A stretch of DNA of 49,208 bases from a virus. The notes beneath the pieces were generated by a model. It did not search any database. It saw only the letters and a program-made list of their open reading frames with translations, and was not told the DNA's origin. The DNA lies in IMG/VR virus record IMGVR_UViG_3300036861_000482, positions 1 through 49,208 of that record. One strand, written 5' to 3'. The position numbers and the translations under genes are program-made. Of the stretch, positions 13,093-19,922 are shown piece by piece (position 1 is the first letter of the stretch; each line of letters begins with the position of its first letter).

Positions 13093-13135
13093 TTTGTCTA
13101 ATCCGCTTGACACTTCGTCTAGCCCGCTATACACT
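13093..13135 (+). promoter_or_regulatory. Promoter overlapped by tandem 22-bp imperfect direct repeats
   Basis: TTGACA (13107-13112), 17 nt and TACACT (13130-13135) form the best sigma70-like promoter in the window, driving the 13173 gene. Two imperfect 22-bp direct repeats, sharing GTCTA..CCGCT....ACACT (17 of 22 matching), begin at 13093 and 13114 and cover both promoter boxes, suggesting an operator. Confidence 0.6.
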
Positions 13136-13172
13136 TTAGGGGAAGGCAAAGAGAGAACGAAGGGAACCGGAA

Positions 13173-13388
13173 ATGATCGACAGCCAGGCCACCGAGATCA
13201 AGCGCCACACGAGGATTGAGTTGAGCGGGGCGGCCAAACGAGCGCTGCGCGAGGCCAGCAACCGTAACGGCGGATGGGTGCGAAACGCTGACGAGCTGGA
13301 GAACGCCGAGCTGGAGCGCGCCGGCCTCGTCTATGACGGAGCAGTCACCGGCGAAGGCTATCTATGGCTACGGAACGCGGAGCGCTGA
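13173..13388 (+). CDS. Small lysogeny-region protein
   Basis: 71 residues: HTRIELSGAAKRALREASNR followed by a helical region and a beta-like end (EGYLWLRN). It is preceded by AAGGGAA and a strong promoter just after integrase, so it may be expressed in lysogens. It could be a small regulator or excision factor, but no family is recognised. Confidence 0.6.
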   Translation: MIDSQATEIKRHTRIELSGAAKRALREASNRNGGWVRNADELENAELERAGLVYDGAVTGEGYLWLRNAER

Positions 13389-13397
13389 AAGGGAACC

Positions 13398-13415
13398 GGG
13401 GCCCGGAAGGGCCCC
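13398..13415 (+). terminator. GC hairpin after the 13173 gene
   Basis: GGGGCCC (13398-13404), GGAA loop and GGGCCCC (13409-13415) form a perfect 7-bp tetraloop hairpin 10 bases after the stop codon. There is no T-tract, so termination efficiency is uncertain. Confidence 0.5.
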
Positions 13416-13460
13416 ACCCCCAATAGAAGAGATCCACTTGCACTCCTGATCACAGGCGGT

Positions 13461-13505
13461 TTTGTCCGGGAGGCAACGTAGCGAATCGCATTTGTCCGGG
13501 AGGCA
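13461..13505. repeat. 15-bp exact direct repeats near integrase (possible attachment/regulatory site)
   Basis: TTTGTCCGGGAGGCA occurs at 13461-13475 and again at 13491-13505, a 30-bp period. They lie in a 171-bp gap between small genes downstream of integrase. They could be protein-binding sites for integrase or a regulator; att function is only a possibility. Confidence 0.45.
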
Positions 13506-13559
13506 GGGTTCGCGCAGTGCAAGCGGAGCGAAGGTCAACTTCGGCGGAAGGACCAATCC

Positions 13560-13754
13560 ATGACGACCGATAGCAAGCAGCCGGAGGACGGCCCCGATCT
13601 GGAGGCCAAAGACTTCACGTTGGCTGACCTGCGCTGGGCTCAGAAGCAGGGTCGCGAGCAGGGCATCAATGACGCGCTGATGCTGATCGATGCAGGAGCG
13701 ACCACGGCTTACGTTCGCGAGCATCTGATCGGCGGCGAAAGGCCCGGCCAATGA
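13560..13754 (+). CDS. Small helical protein
   Basis: 64 residues with LADLRWAQKQGREQGINDAL and TTAYVREHLI. It is preceded by GGAAGG. Its stop overlaps the start of the HTH gene at 13751, so the two are probably co-expressed. The function is unknown. Confidence 0.6.
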   Translation: MTTDSKQPEDGPDLEAKDFTLADLRWAQKQGREQGINDALMLIDAGATTAYVREHLIGGERPGQ

Positions 13755-13936
13755 CCGACGAGCTGCGGGCCGAGCTGCGCCAGACCGTAGCGCAACTCGG
13801 CCAACTGGCGGACCGCCGCGACGAACTCATCCGTGAATGCATCGCGGCCGGCGTACGCGTCAAAGATCTTGTCGCGGACACCGGGCTGACGCGAGGCCGG
13901 ATCTACCAGATCCGCGACGAAGGCGCGGCTCAGTAG
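13751..13936 (+). CDS. Small helix-turn-helix protein
   Basis: 61 residues. An N-terminal helix (LRQTVAQLGQLADRRDELIR) is followed by a resolvase-like helix-turn-helix (GVRVKDLVADTGLTRGRIYQ). It probably binds DNA, perhaps as a recombination directionality factor or regulator near the integrase. That role is inferred. Confidence 0.65.
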   Translation: MTDELRAELRQTVAQLGQLADRRDELIRECIAAGVRVKDLVADTGLTRGRIYQIRDEGAAQ

Positions 13937-13984
13937 AGCTGGTTGGGGCGGCGTTGGAGCGGCGGCGTGAGGGAGGCTGCGAAT

Positions 13985-14140
13985 ATGGACTATCTAGCAA
14001 TTGTGCTGGTGTTCCTGGCACTCGGCGTAATGCTGGCGCTGTGGTGGCTTCTGTGCCATTTGATATACACCATGGCAAAGCCGCGGTTCGAGCGATGGCT
14101 GTGGCGCCGTCTCGGCGGCGAGGGCGACCCGCCGGACTAG
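13985..14140 (+). CDS. Small single-pass membrane protein
   Basis: 51 residues: a hydrophobic N-terminal segment (YLAIVLVFLALGVMLALWWL) followed by a basic C-terminal tail. The ATG at 13985 has a good SD (GGGAGG, 8 bases upstream). It ends by sharing CTAG with the convergent gene at 14137. It may be a lysogenic conversion or superinfection-exclusion protein, which is speculative. Confidence 0.6.
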   Translation: MDYLAIVLVFLALGVMLALWWLLCHLIYTMAKPRFERWLWRRLGGEGDPPD

Positions 14141-14445
14141 CCGATCTGGTTGGGGCGGCGGCGGCGCAGCATCGACCTGGACACCTCCCGCACGTCCGGC
14201 TGCAGCGTCGGCAGATCCGGCGTCGCCCGTTCGATGCGGGGCTTGCGGTGCGGGTCGAGGTGCTCATCCCGGGCGTACAGCAGCACCTCGGCGTAGCCGG
14301 CCCTGAGGATGTCGGCTGCCTGGCGCCAGTTGCCCATGACGAAGCTTTCAACGTCGTAGTGCCTCGCGGCGGCGTGTTCGTAGCACTGGTCGGCGTACAT
14401 GAACATGTGTTCGACGGGTGGCACGAAGACGATGGCCCTGGTCAT
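14137..14445 (-). CDS. Hypothetical protein, possibly resolvase-like fold
   Basis: 102 residues with an alternating beta-alpha pattern (RAIVFVPPVEH, ...YAEVLLYARDEHL) faintly like the N-terminal half of serine-recombinase-like proteins in actinomycetes. The catalytic serine arrangement is not evident, so no activity is claimed. It has a basic C-terminus. It is an isolated minus-strand gene in the plus-strand lysogeny block, with AAGGGA upstream of its ATG. Confidence 0.5.
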   Translation of the reverse strand: MTRAIVFVPPVEHMFMYADQCYEHAAARHYDVESFVMGNWRQAADILRAGYAEVLLYARDEHLDPHRKPRIERATPDLPTLQPDVREVSRSMLRRRRPNQIG

Positions 14446-14492
14446 GTGGGTCCCTTCTTGGATGGTGATCAGAAGTGGCCGCGAGACCGTCG

Positions 14493-14537
14493 AGTTAACC
14501 CGCCTGTAACCGTGCTGTGAACCCGCTGTTAAGAGCC
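14493..14537 (+). promoter_or_regulatory. Four 11-bp phased direct repeats (PHO-box-like)
   Basis: AGTTAACCCGC (14493), CTGTAACCGTG (14504), CTGTGAACCCGC (14515) and TGTTAAGAGCC (14527) form about 11-bp-phased units upstream of the 14698 gene. Tandem 11-nt units of the type GTTCACC... are the known structure of PhoP-binding PHO boxes in Streptomyces. The resemblance is partial. Confidence 0.4.
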
Positions 14538-14697
14538 TTGATTGAAGGCCGCCGGTTCCGATTCATTCACCCAACCGCCAGATCGACATCACCCGACTAG
14601 GCCAGATCAACGACACAGAGTTGCTAGATCACCACTGCTCGCTCACACTGCGGGCGAGCGTCCGACCCCCACCCATCCACACAAGGAAGGCACGACC

Positions 14698-15333
14698 ATG
14701 ACCCTGCCCGACCCCCGGACGCCCCACGTGCCCGGACCGCCCCAGCCCCCGACCGGCTGGAACTCTTGGCCACCGCCGCCGCCGCAAGGCGAGCAGCTGC
14801 CACCCGACCCCGCGCCGAAGAAGCACACCGCCCGCAACGTGGCGCTCGCCGTCACCGGTGCCGTCGTGCTGGCGGTCTGCGGACTCGCCGGCATCGGTGC
14901 TCTCGTCGGCGGCAACGACACCACCACCGGCGTGGTCACCACCCGCGACCCGACACCAGCCGCGGCCACGGCTGCTCCCACACCCACCGGCGAGTTGGGA
15001 GTAGCCACCCCCGAGCCGGCGCAGGCGGCCGTACTCACCAAGGCCGACGTCCATCTGACGGTGAAGATCACGCGGCAGAAGTGCTTCGGGTCAGCCGGTT
15101 GCAACGTCACATACACGGTAGAAGCGGGGTGGCCGGGTGATCTGGTCGCCATCGGTGACACCTACCTCGTGACCTACGAGGTGTGGCCCGTTGAGGACGG
15201 TCCGGCGATCAACAGCCTGACGATCATGGACGCCGACCAGTACGAGTCGGACAGCGCTGAGACCGCGAGCACCACCAGGCGTGTGAAGTCGCTGAAGATC
15301 AAGGTCACCGACGTAGAGCGGATCGGGAGCTAG
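14698..15333 (+). CDS. Membrane-anchored, surface-exposed moron protein
   Basis: 211 residues. The first 40 are a Pro-rich cytoplasmic stretch, residues about 44-70 form one transmembrane helix (NVALAVTGAVVLAVCGLAGI), residues 75-105 are a Thr/Ala/Pro-rich linker, and residues 115-211 are a beta-rich extracellular domain with two cysteines (CFGSAGC). The architecture is common in actinomycete chromosomes, which suggests lysogenic conversion. The ATG follows AAGGAAGG. It is isolated, with phased repeats upstream and a strong terminator downstream, so it is expressed independently. Confidence 0.7.
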   Translation: MTLPDPRTPHVPGPPQPPTGWNSWPPPPPQGEQLPPDPAPKKHTARNVALAVTGAVVLAVCGLAGIGALVGGNDTTTGVVTTRDPTPAAATAAPTPTGELGVATPEPAQAAVLTKADVHLTVKITRQKCFGSAGCNVTYTVEAGWPGDLVAIGDTYLVTYEVWPVEDGPAINSLTIMDADQYESDSAETASTTRRVKSLKIKVTDVERIGS

Positions 15334-15369
15334 AGCCGAGAGAGCGCTCTCAGAAGCTGACCAAGAAAG

Positions 15370-15401
15370 GGACCCCGGTTTCCCGGGGTCCTTGTCTTTT
15401 T
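15370..15401. terminator. Rho-independent (bidirectional) terminator
   Basis: GGACCCCGG (15370-15378), a TTTC loop and CCGGGGTCC (15383-15391) are followed by TTGTCTTTTT, a classic intrinsic terminator for the 14698 gene. The convergent minus-strand gene ends at 15400, so it probably serves both directions. Confidence 0.9.
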
Positions 15402-15615
15402 AGGCCTTCCGCGTCCAGCCGACGAACCTCTGCCACAGCTCGCCCGCGGGCGCGTCCGGCATGTCCCGCATGGCCTCCTCAAGCCACGACCAGGCCGCGA
15501 TCCGCAGCGACGTGTCCGCCTCCGCGACCATCCGCTCCCGCGCCGGCTCACACTGCCACGGCCGCCCGCACGCGGCGCAGTCCCACGACGGGCGCAGCGG
15601 CAGGTGCGCGCTCAC
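15400..15615 (-). CDS. Small Cys-containing conserved actinobacterial protein
   Basis: 71 residues with the N-terminal pattern HLPLRPSWDCAACGRPWQC, seen in small actinobacterial proteins often misnamed flavin reductase. CAAC plus a later Cys suggests zinc binding. The C-terminal part is helical. The GTG start (15613-15615) overlaps the stop of the upstream 51-aa gene. The function is unknown. Confidence 0.65.
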   Translation of the reverse strand: MSAHLPLRPSWDCAACGRPWQCEPARERMVAEADTSLRIAAWSWLEEAMRDMPDAPAGELWQRFVGWTRKA

Positions 15616-15767
15616 GGCCGCTCCCGCTCATCGGCCGGATCCCGGTCCTCGTCCTGCCCGGTGATGCGCCGGACCGCCCGGTCGTAGTCGGCGCGCTGCC
15701 GGGCCTGGGCCTCGGCGATCGCCTGCCGCCGTCGGGCTCGTCGCCGGGTCCAGGGGAACAGGTGCAT
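15612..15767 (-). CDS. Small charged protein (51 aa)
   Basis: A 51-residue frame starting MHLFPWTRRRARRRQ and continuing as a charged helix ending ADERERP. It has an SD (GGAAGG) at good spacing and a GTGA overlap with the downstream gene, which together make it a likely real gene. No function can be assigned. Confidence 0.6.
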   Translation of the reverse strand: MHLFPWTRRRARRRQAIAEAQARQRADYDRAVRRITGQDEDRDPADERERP

Positions 15768-15962
15768 CGTGTGCCTTCCGCCGCGAGTCGGTTAGGGGAG
15801 GCGACGGGTCAGAGTGGATTCCGCAAGTGGAATCGCGGCCACTTGCTGATCATCATCGCCGCCGCCTCCGCCACCCGACATTACGCCGTGACAACCTGAC
15901 GTTCTAGACCTGTCGTAGGGTTTCCGCCATGCCAAGATCACGCACTATCTATCTTGTTGGGT

Positions 15963-16172
15963 ATGGTGGAGCTGGAGCCGATGGGGCCGGAAGAGATCCG
16001 GAAGCGTCTCAACGTGTCCCGCCAGCGCGCCTACATCATCATCGGCCGCAAGGACTTCCCCGATCCGTGGCGCGTACTCAGCATCGGCCGGGTGTGGCGG
16101 TCCACCGACGTCGAGGCATGGATCCGTGAGCACCGGCCGGAGATCGCCGAGGAACCCGGCGACGAGGTCTGA
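15963..16172 (+). CDS. AlpA/excisionase-like helix-turn-helix protein
   Basis: About 69 residues: PEEIRKRLNVSRQRAYIIIG, then FPDPWRVLSIGRVWRSTDVE and AWIREHR. This is the MerR-like winged helix typical of AlpA and excisionase proteins. It may act as recombination directionality factor or transcription regulator. Start choice is uncertain: ATG at 15963, or ATG at 15981, which has GGAG upstream; a TTG lies at 15954. A -10-like TATCTT (15950-15955) would put the transcript start at 15963. Confidence 0.7.
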   Translation: MVELEPMGPEEIRKRLNVSRQRAYIIIGRKDFPDPWRVLSIGRVWRSTDVEAWIREHRPEIAEEPGDEV

Positions 16173-16267
16173 GCACAAAAAATACCGCCCCGCCGAAGCG
16201 GGGCGGTGGATGCGGTTCGCGACGAGGCGGGCCACCAACGGGGCTGAGCTTACCGGAGGCGGGGGTA

Positions 16268-16846
16268 CTACGCGAGCCGCTCGCCCGTGCCGGGATTCCT
16301 CGGCTCGGACAGGCCCTGCGACTCGGCGGGCACCACCGTGGCCTCCGTCTTCACCTGACCCGACGCGGCCGCCTCCACCACCATCGCCCTTGTGGTCGCC
16401 GGGCTGAACACCTTCTTACGGGCGACCAGCGCGACAGCGAACGGTGCGACAGCGGCGACGAGGACCAACACAGCGCCACGCTGCTCATCGTTCAACGGCA
16501 GCCCGAACGCAGTCGCGACAGCGATCGCCGCAGCCACCAGGGCGGTGACCGTGCCGACGGACAGCAGCGGCTCCTTCGCCGCACCCGGTTCGGGTGTCGC
16601 CGGGATGGTGGTCGTGATCATGACCTTGGCCTTTCGTTTGGCGTAGGCCTCGATGAAGTGTGGCATCAGGAACGACACGAGGACGGCGATGGCTGCGTAC
16701 GTAATGGGCGCGGGGACGTAGGTCGCGATCCACCAGGTCCACGGGAGGGTTGACGGGTCGTGGTCGACCGCGAACCACACCTCCATGCCGACGGCGACGC
16801 CGGTGATCGACAGGAACGCGATCGACAGGATGGTCTTCCTGGTCAC
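16268..16846 (-). CDS. Holin-like membrane protein (possible two-part fusion)
   Basis: 192 residues with four hydrophobic segments: two near the N-terminus (ILSIAFLSITGVAVGMEVWF; ITYAAIAVLVSFLMPHFI) and two in the second half (VGTVTALVAAAIAVATAFGL; GAVLVLVAAVAPFAVALVAR). The second half from MITTTIPATPEPG resembles stand-alone holins of actinophages, so the protein may be a fusion of a small 2-TM protein with a holin. Holins permeabilise the membrane to release endolysin. The GTG start is at 16844-16846. It is the last gene of the lysis region. Confidence 0.65.
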   Translation of the reverse strand: MTRKTILSIAFLSITGVAVGMEVWFAVDHDPSTLPWTWWIATYVPAPITYAAIAVLVSFLMPHFIEAYAKRKAKVMITTTIPATPEPGAAKEPLLSVGTVTALVAAAIAVATAFGLPLNDEQRGAVLVLVAAVAPFAVALVARKKVFSPATTRAMVVEAAASGQVKTEATVVPAESQGLSEPRNPGTGERLA

Positions 16847-16851
16847 GCGAG

Positions 16852-17127
16852 CTAGCCCCTCGGCACGGTGATTGGCCCATCGTCGGGCCGGACGTGCCGC
16901 CAGCACACGGCCTGCTCGTCGCCGTTGGCGTCGCGCGCAAGCTGGGTGACGTAGTAGCACTCCTCGCGCGCCTTGAGTGGCTCGCGGCAATCCTCGACGG
17001 CGCACGGCTGACCGACCATGGGGCTGTGCCGGTGACCTGGCCTGCCGCACGGCTCCCATGGCAGCGTCGACGCCCACGCGTCCATCAGGGCATAGGTCTT
17101 GGTGTACGTGTGAGTCAGGACGGCCAT
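16852..17127 (-). CDS. Small Cys/His-rich hypothetical protein
   Basis: 91 residues with a C-x6-H segment (EPCGRPGHRH), QPCAVEDC, and later ECYYV and CWRHV, consistent with a zinc-binding fold. The ATG (17125-17127) is preceded by GGAG. It lies between an HNH gene and the holin-like gene. The function is unknown. Confidence 0.6.
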   Translation of the reverse strand: MAVLTHTYTKTYALMDAWASTLPWEPCGRPGHRHSPMVGQPCAVEDCREPLKAREECYYVTQLARDANGDEQAVCWRHVRPDDGPITVPRG

Positions 17128-17205
17128 GGTTGCTCCGATCTTGGAATGCAAGTATCCGGCCCCTAAACCTGAAAGTCGGCCGGCCGAGTTCAAGGTAACC
17201 GCTGT

Positions 17206-17505
17206 TCATGGTGTGACGATGGTCTTGGTCTTGATCGCTTGAAAGCCGGCCACCGCGAGCCGCCGGACCTTCCGGCCGTACAGGCGCCGCACCAGCCACG
17301 GCACCCTGATGGTGTCCGCCTTCAGCATCTTCAGCAAAAGATCATGGGTCGAGCTGTGGGCGTTCGCGCAGATCGTGATCTTGTTCGCTGCCAGGTCCGG
17401 ACCGCCGGCCCCCTTGGGCCAAACGTGATGAACCTCGAGCGGCACCTGCTCGCGGTGATGGTGCGCAAAGCATCTGCGGCCCATCGTCCTATCCGGCTTA
17501 GTCAC
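17206..17505 (-). CDS. HNH endonuclease-like protein (compact)
   Basis: 99 residues. The motif REQVPLEVHHVWPKGAGGPD, followed by NKITICANAHSSTHDLL, matches an HNH nuclease core (HH...N...H). The C-terminal half is basic (RRLYGRKVRRLA). The GTG start overlaps the previous HNH gene by 8 bases. Two HNH nucleases of different subfamilies in tandem here suggest a selfish-gene hotspot. Confidence 0.75.
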   Translation of the reverse strand: MTKPDRTMGRRCFAHHHREQVPLEVHHVWPKGAGGPDLAANKITICANAHSSTHDLLLKMLKADTIRVPWLVRRLYGRKVRRLAVAGFQAIKTKTIVTP

Positions 17506-18037
17506 TGGCCTTCTTCCGCCTAACCCGGTCGCGATTACACGCCCGGCAATAACGACTGGTGTGATTGCCGCCAGGGCGCCTGTAGAACTTGACGTTGTCG
17601 CCTGAGTATGGATGGCCCTGTGGGCAGTGCGTCTTGCGGGCATGACGCGCTACGTAGTTCTCGCCCCGCAGCGTATTGATCTGCTGCACAACTGGCTCAA
17701 GATGGTCGGGATTTACGCAGGCATGGTTGCGGCACAGGTGGTCGATCTCAAGGCCGTCGGGAATCGGACCGACAAGGTGTTCCCAAGCCCATCGGTGAGC
17801 TTCCCGGTTCTTGCTGCGACCAACACCGAAGCGGCCATAGCCGCCGGGTGCACGGTATCCGGTCCATTCCCAGCAGTCCCCGACGTCGACCCTGGCCCAG
17901 AACCGCTCTTCGGTGGTGATCCGCGACCGGCCGAGCGGATCGCCAGTCCGCCACCAGCGGCTGTAGTGCATGTGGCACCAGCCGCGTTCCCTGCCGGTCC
18001 TGTCACAGCCGTCGACTGAGCACGTAGCATCGCCCAT
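17498..18037 (-). CDS. HNH homing endonuclease with N-terminal zinc module
   Basis: 179 residues. The N-terminal module C-x4-C-x8-C-x2-H (CSVDGCDRTGRERGWCHMHY, then RWWRTGDP) resembles the three repeats in the 40003 HNH protein. The nuclease core has REAHRWAWEHLVGPIPDGLE, IDHLCRNHACVNPDHLE and a C-terminal CPQGHPY...CRAC zinc site. This is the HNH_3 type. The ATG (18035-18037) has the SD GGGAGGTG. It probably cuts DNA site-specifically as a homing nuclease. Confidence 0.88.
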   Translation of the reverse strand: MGDATCSVDGCDRTGRERGWCHMHYSRWWRTGDPLGRSRITTEERFWARVDVGDCWEWTGYRAPGGYGRFGVGRSKNREAHRWAWEHLVGPIPDGLEIDHLCRNHACVNPDHLEPVVQQINTLRGENYVARHARKTHCPQGHPYSGDNVKFYRRPGGNHTSRYCRACNRDRVRRKKASD

Positions 18038-18065
18038 GTGGGCACCTCCCAGAAAGGTGGTCACC

Positions 18066-18096
18066 AGACCCCCGGCGATGTCAGTCGCGCGGGGGT
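18066..18096 (-). terminator. Hairpin upstream of the HNH pair
   Basis: GACCCCCG and CGGGGGTC arms (18066-18073 with about 18089-18096) form a strong stem between the membrane protein gene and the HNH gene. There is no T-tract. It may be a terminator or may limit HNH expression. Confidence 0.35.
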
Positions 18097-18160
18097 CACC
18101 TACGTCTATTTTACCAGGTCAGAGCCCAGCAGGTGCGGCCCATCGTCCGGGTTGCGTTCA

Positions 18161-18724
18161 TCATTGCGGGCTGCACGTCGGCATGGGATGAGCGGCACGC
18201 GCCCGGTCGGCCTCCACCTGCGCACTGTTCCGCGCGGTCAGCGTCGCCTGATAGGCCGCGAACAACGCCTGCAGCCTCTTGCGCTGCTCAGGCGACTGAT
18301 CACCAGGCCTGACCGCCAGCCATAGTTGGGATTCCGCCTGGTTGGTCGCCCGTTGAGTCTCCCGTTCCTGGTTGAGCGCCGGGGCGATGGCCGTCGCCCG
18401 CTCGTTGAACCGGCCCTGGCACTGCGACGCCCTGAACACCTTCCCGGCTATCAGCCCGGTCAGCAGCAGGCTCACGACCGCGACGATCCGCACCGTCCAG
18501 TCGAGCCACCGGCTGACCCTGTCATCGCCGTCGTAGCTCCTGCCCGCCCCGCCCGGGCCGCCCTCACCGCCGCGCCCACCGGGTTCGCCGCTGTCACCGC
18601 CGCCGCGGCCGCCGGCGCCGCCGGAACCGCCCTCACCGCCGCGGCCGGTGGGTTCGCCGTGTCCGCCGGGCTTGCCGGGATGACCCGGCTCGCCGGGGTT
18701 ACGGGGCCGATCCGTTGCCGCCAT
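18161..18724 (-). CDS. Gly-rich, single-TM, coiled-coil membrane protein of the lysis region
   Basis: 187 residues. Residues 1-65 are a collagen-like Gly/Glu/Pro-rich domain with many GxGG repeats. One transmembrane helix follows (about 75-98; IVAVVSLLLTGLIAGKVF), then a Gln/Arg/Ala-rich helical C-terminus with one Cys near the end. The layout (TM plus periplasmic-type helix) recalls Rz-like or accessory lysis proteins, but the identity is uncertain. It overlaps the small membrane protein upstream by 26 bases. Confidence 0.6.
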   Translation of the reverse strand: MAATDRPRNPGEPGHPGKPGGHGEPTGRGGEGGSGGAGGRGGGDSGEPGGRGGEGGPGGAGRSYDGDDRVSRWLDWTVRIVAVVSLLLTGLIAGKVFRASQCQGRFNERATAIAPALNQERETQRATNQAESQLWLAVRPGDQSPEQRKRLQALFAAYQATLTARNSAQVEADRARAAHPMPTCSPQ

Positions 18725-18893
18725 TACCGTTCCTTCTCCTGATCTGTCCGAACATGGCGAAGAAGATCGCGCCGGGCAGGCCTATCCACTCCAGGCCTAC
18801 ATCTTTGCCTCGCAGCACGGCGGCGAGGACGTAGACCACCCACACTGCTGTCACGATCAGCATGACGATGGCCTTCAGCTGGAACAGTGTCAT
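18699..18893 (-). CDS. Small two-TM membrane protein, candidate holin
   Basis: 64 residues: TM1 LKAIVMLIVTAVWVVYVLAA, a short loop (LRGKDVGLEWIG), TM2 LPGAIFFAMFGQI and a basic/Asn-Gly tail. Size, topology and position directly after the endolysin fit a class II-type holin. Two other membrane proteins nearby are alternative holins. Confidence 0.6.
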   Translation of the reverse strand: MTLFQLKAIVMLIVTAVWVVYVLAAVLRGKDVGLEWIGLPGAIFFAMFGQIRRRNGNGGNGSAP

Positions 18894-18923
18894 TCACGCC
18901 GCCTACTCCTTCGCGCCGACAGG

Positions 18924-19919
18924 TCAGCCCGCGGCGAGCAGCGCACCCACGGCGGCGGCGTCGTCGCCGAGCACGGCCCGCAGCAGGTCGGCCTTCTCCG
19001 CGACCGTCATGCCGGCGTCGCCCAGTTTGGCGATGACTTCCTCGTCGACGTTCGCGACGGCCGCCTGCAGGGTCGCCATGTCGGCGTTCACCGTGGCGAT
19101 GATCTGCTCGGCTTCCGCATCGTCGTCGGTGACCTTGGCGAGGATCTCCGGCAACAGCGTGTTGACTTTGTTGCACAGGTCGCTGAAGTACAGCAGGGTG
19201 CCAGTGCCGGCCGGCAGGAACCCCGGCAGGCCACCGCCGTTGTACTGCCACGGCCGGGCCTTCTCGTTGGCGATCGCCGTGGCGGAGTCGAACTTGGAAG
19301 CGAGCGCGATGTCCACCACCGCGCGAATGTTGTTGAGATCGTTCTGGTCGAGCGGCACGGGTTCCTCCATTTCGGCCTGGACCATGCCCAGGAACGTCGA
19401 CCACGGGAAGTTCGGCCCCGGGTCGGTGTGTGTGCCGTTGTCCTGCGGGAACGCGTAGGTGATCTCGACATGCCCGCAGAATCCCTTTACCCCGTCGGCG
19501 ACCTGCGCGACGGTCAGTTTCCGGACTGGGATGTTCCACTTCTTCGCGTCCCGCGCGCACTGTTTCGCGGCCTGCCGGAGGGTGGCCTGGCTGACCGCGT
19601 CGGCCCATCCACTGCTGCCCTGGTAGGCGCTGCCGCACAGCTCGTGCTGGACGCCGCGCAGGTTGCCCTCGTGGCGGGCGGCGTGCGCGATGTCCTCCGT
19701 GCGCACGCACTGCACGGTCGAGTTGGAGTCGTGGAAGAAGTGCGTGGAGGTGCCGTCGGTGCGGCGGGCGTCGTATGCGGCGCCGTCCTCCGCCGACGTC
19801 GGGCCCTCGCTGCCCTCGGTGGTGTGGATGACGATCAGCTGCACGCTCGACCGGTTCGCGTTCGTCCAGGACGCCGGCGGCACCCATGTCAGGTCCGGGT
19901 ACTCGGGAGAGCTAGCCAT
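18924..19919 (-). CDS. Endolysin, N-acetylmuramoyl-L-alanine amidase (Amidase_2)
   Basis: 331 residues. The N-terminal ~185 residues are a zinc amidase: H32 in IVIHTTEGS, H150 in CGHVEIT and D166 in THTDPGPNFPW are the expected metal ligands, with Thr/Tyr catalytic surroundings. It cleaves the amide bond between MurNAc and the peptide stem at the end of the lytic cycle. The C-terminal ~130 residues are helical and acidic with no clear wall-binding motif and may help oligomerisation or host-wall binding. No signal peptide is visible, so it depends on a holin. Confidence 0.9.
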   Translation of the reverse strand: MASSPEYPDLTWVPPASWTNANRSSVQLIVIHTTEGSEGPTSAEDGAAYDARRTDGTSTHFFHDSNSTVQCVRTEDIAHAARHEGNLRGVQHELCGSAYQGSSGWADAVSQATLRQAAKQCARDAKKWNIPVRKLTVAQVADGVKGFCGHVEITYAFPQDNGTHTDPGPNFPWSTFLGMVQAEMEEPVPLDQNDLNNIRAVVDIALASKFDSATAIANEKARPWQYNGGGLPGFLPAGTGTLLYFSDLCNKVNTLLPEILAKVTDDDAEAEQIIATVNADMATLQAAVANVDEEVIAKLGDAGMTVAEKADLLRAVLGDDAAAVGALLAAG

Positions 19920-19922
19920 GAG

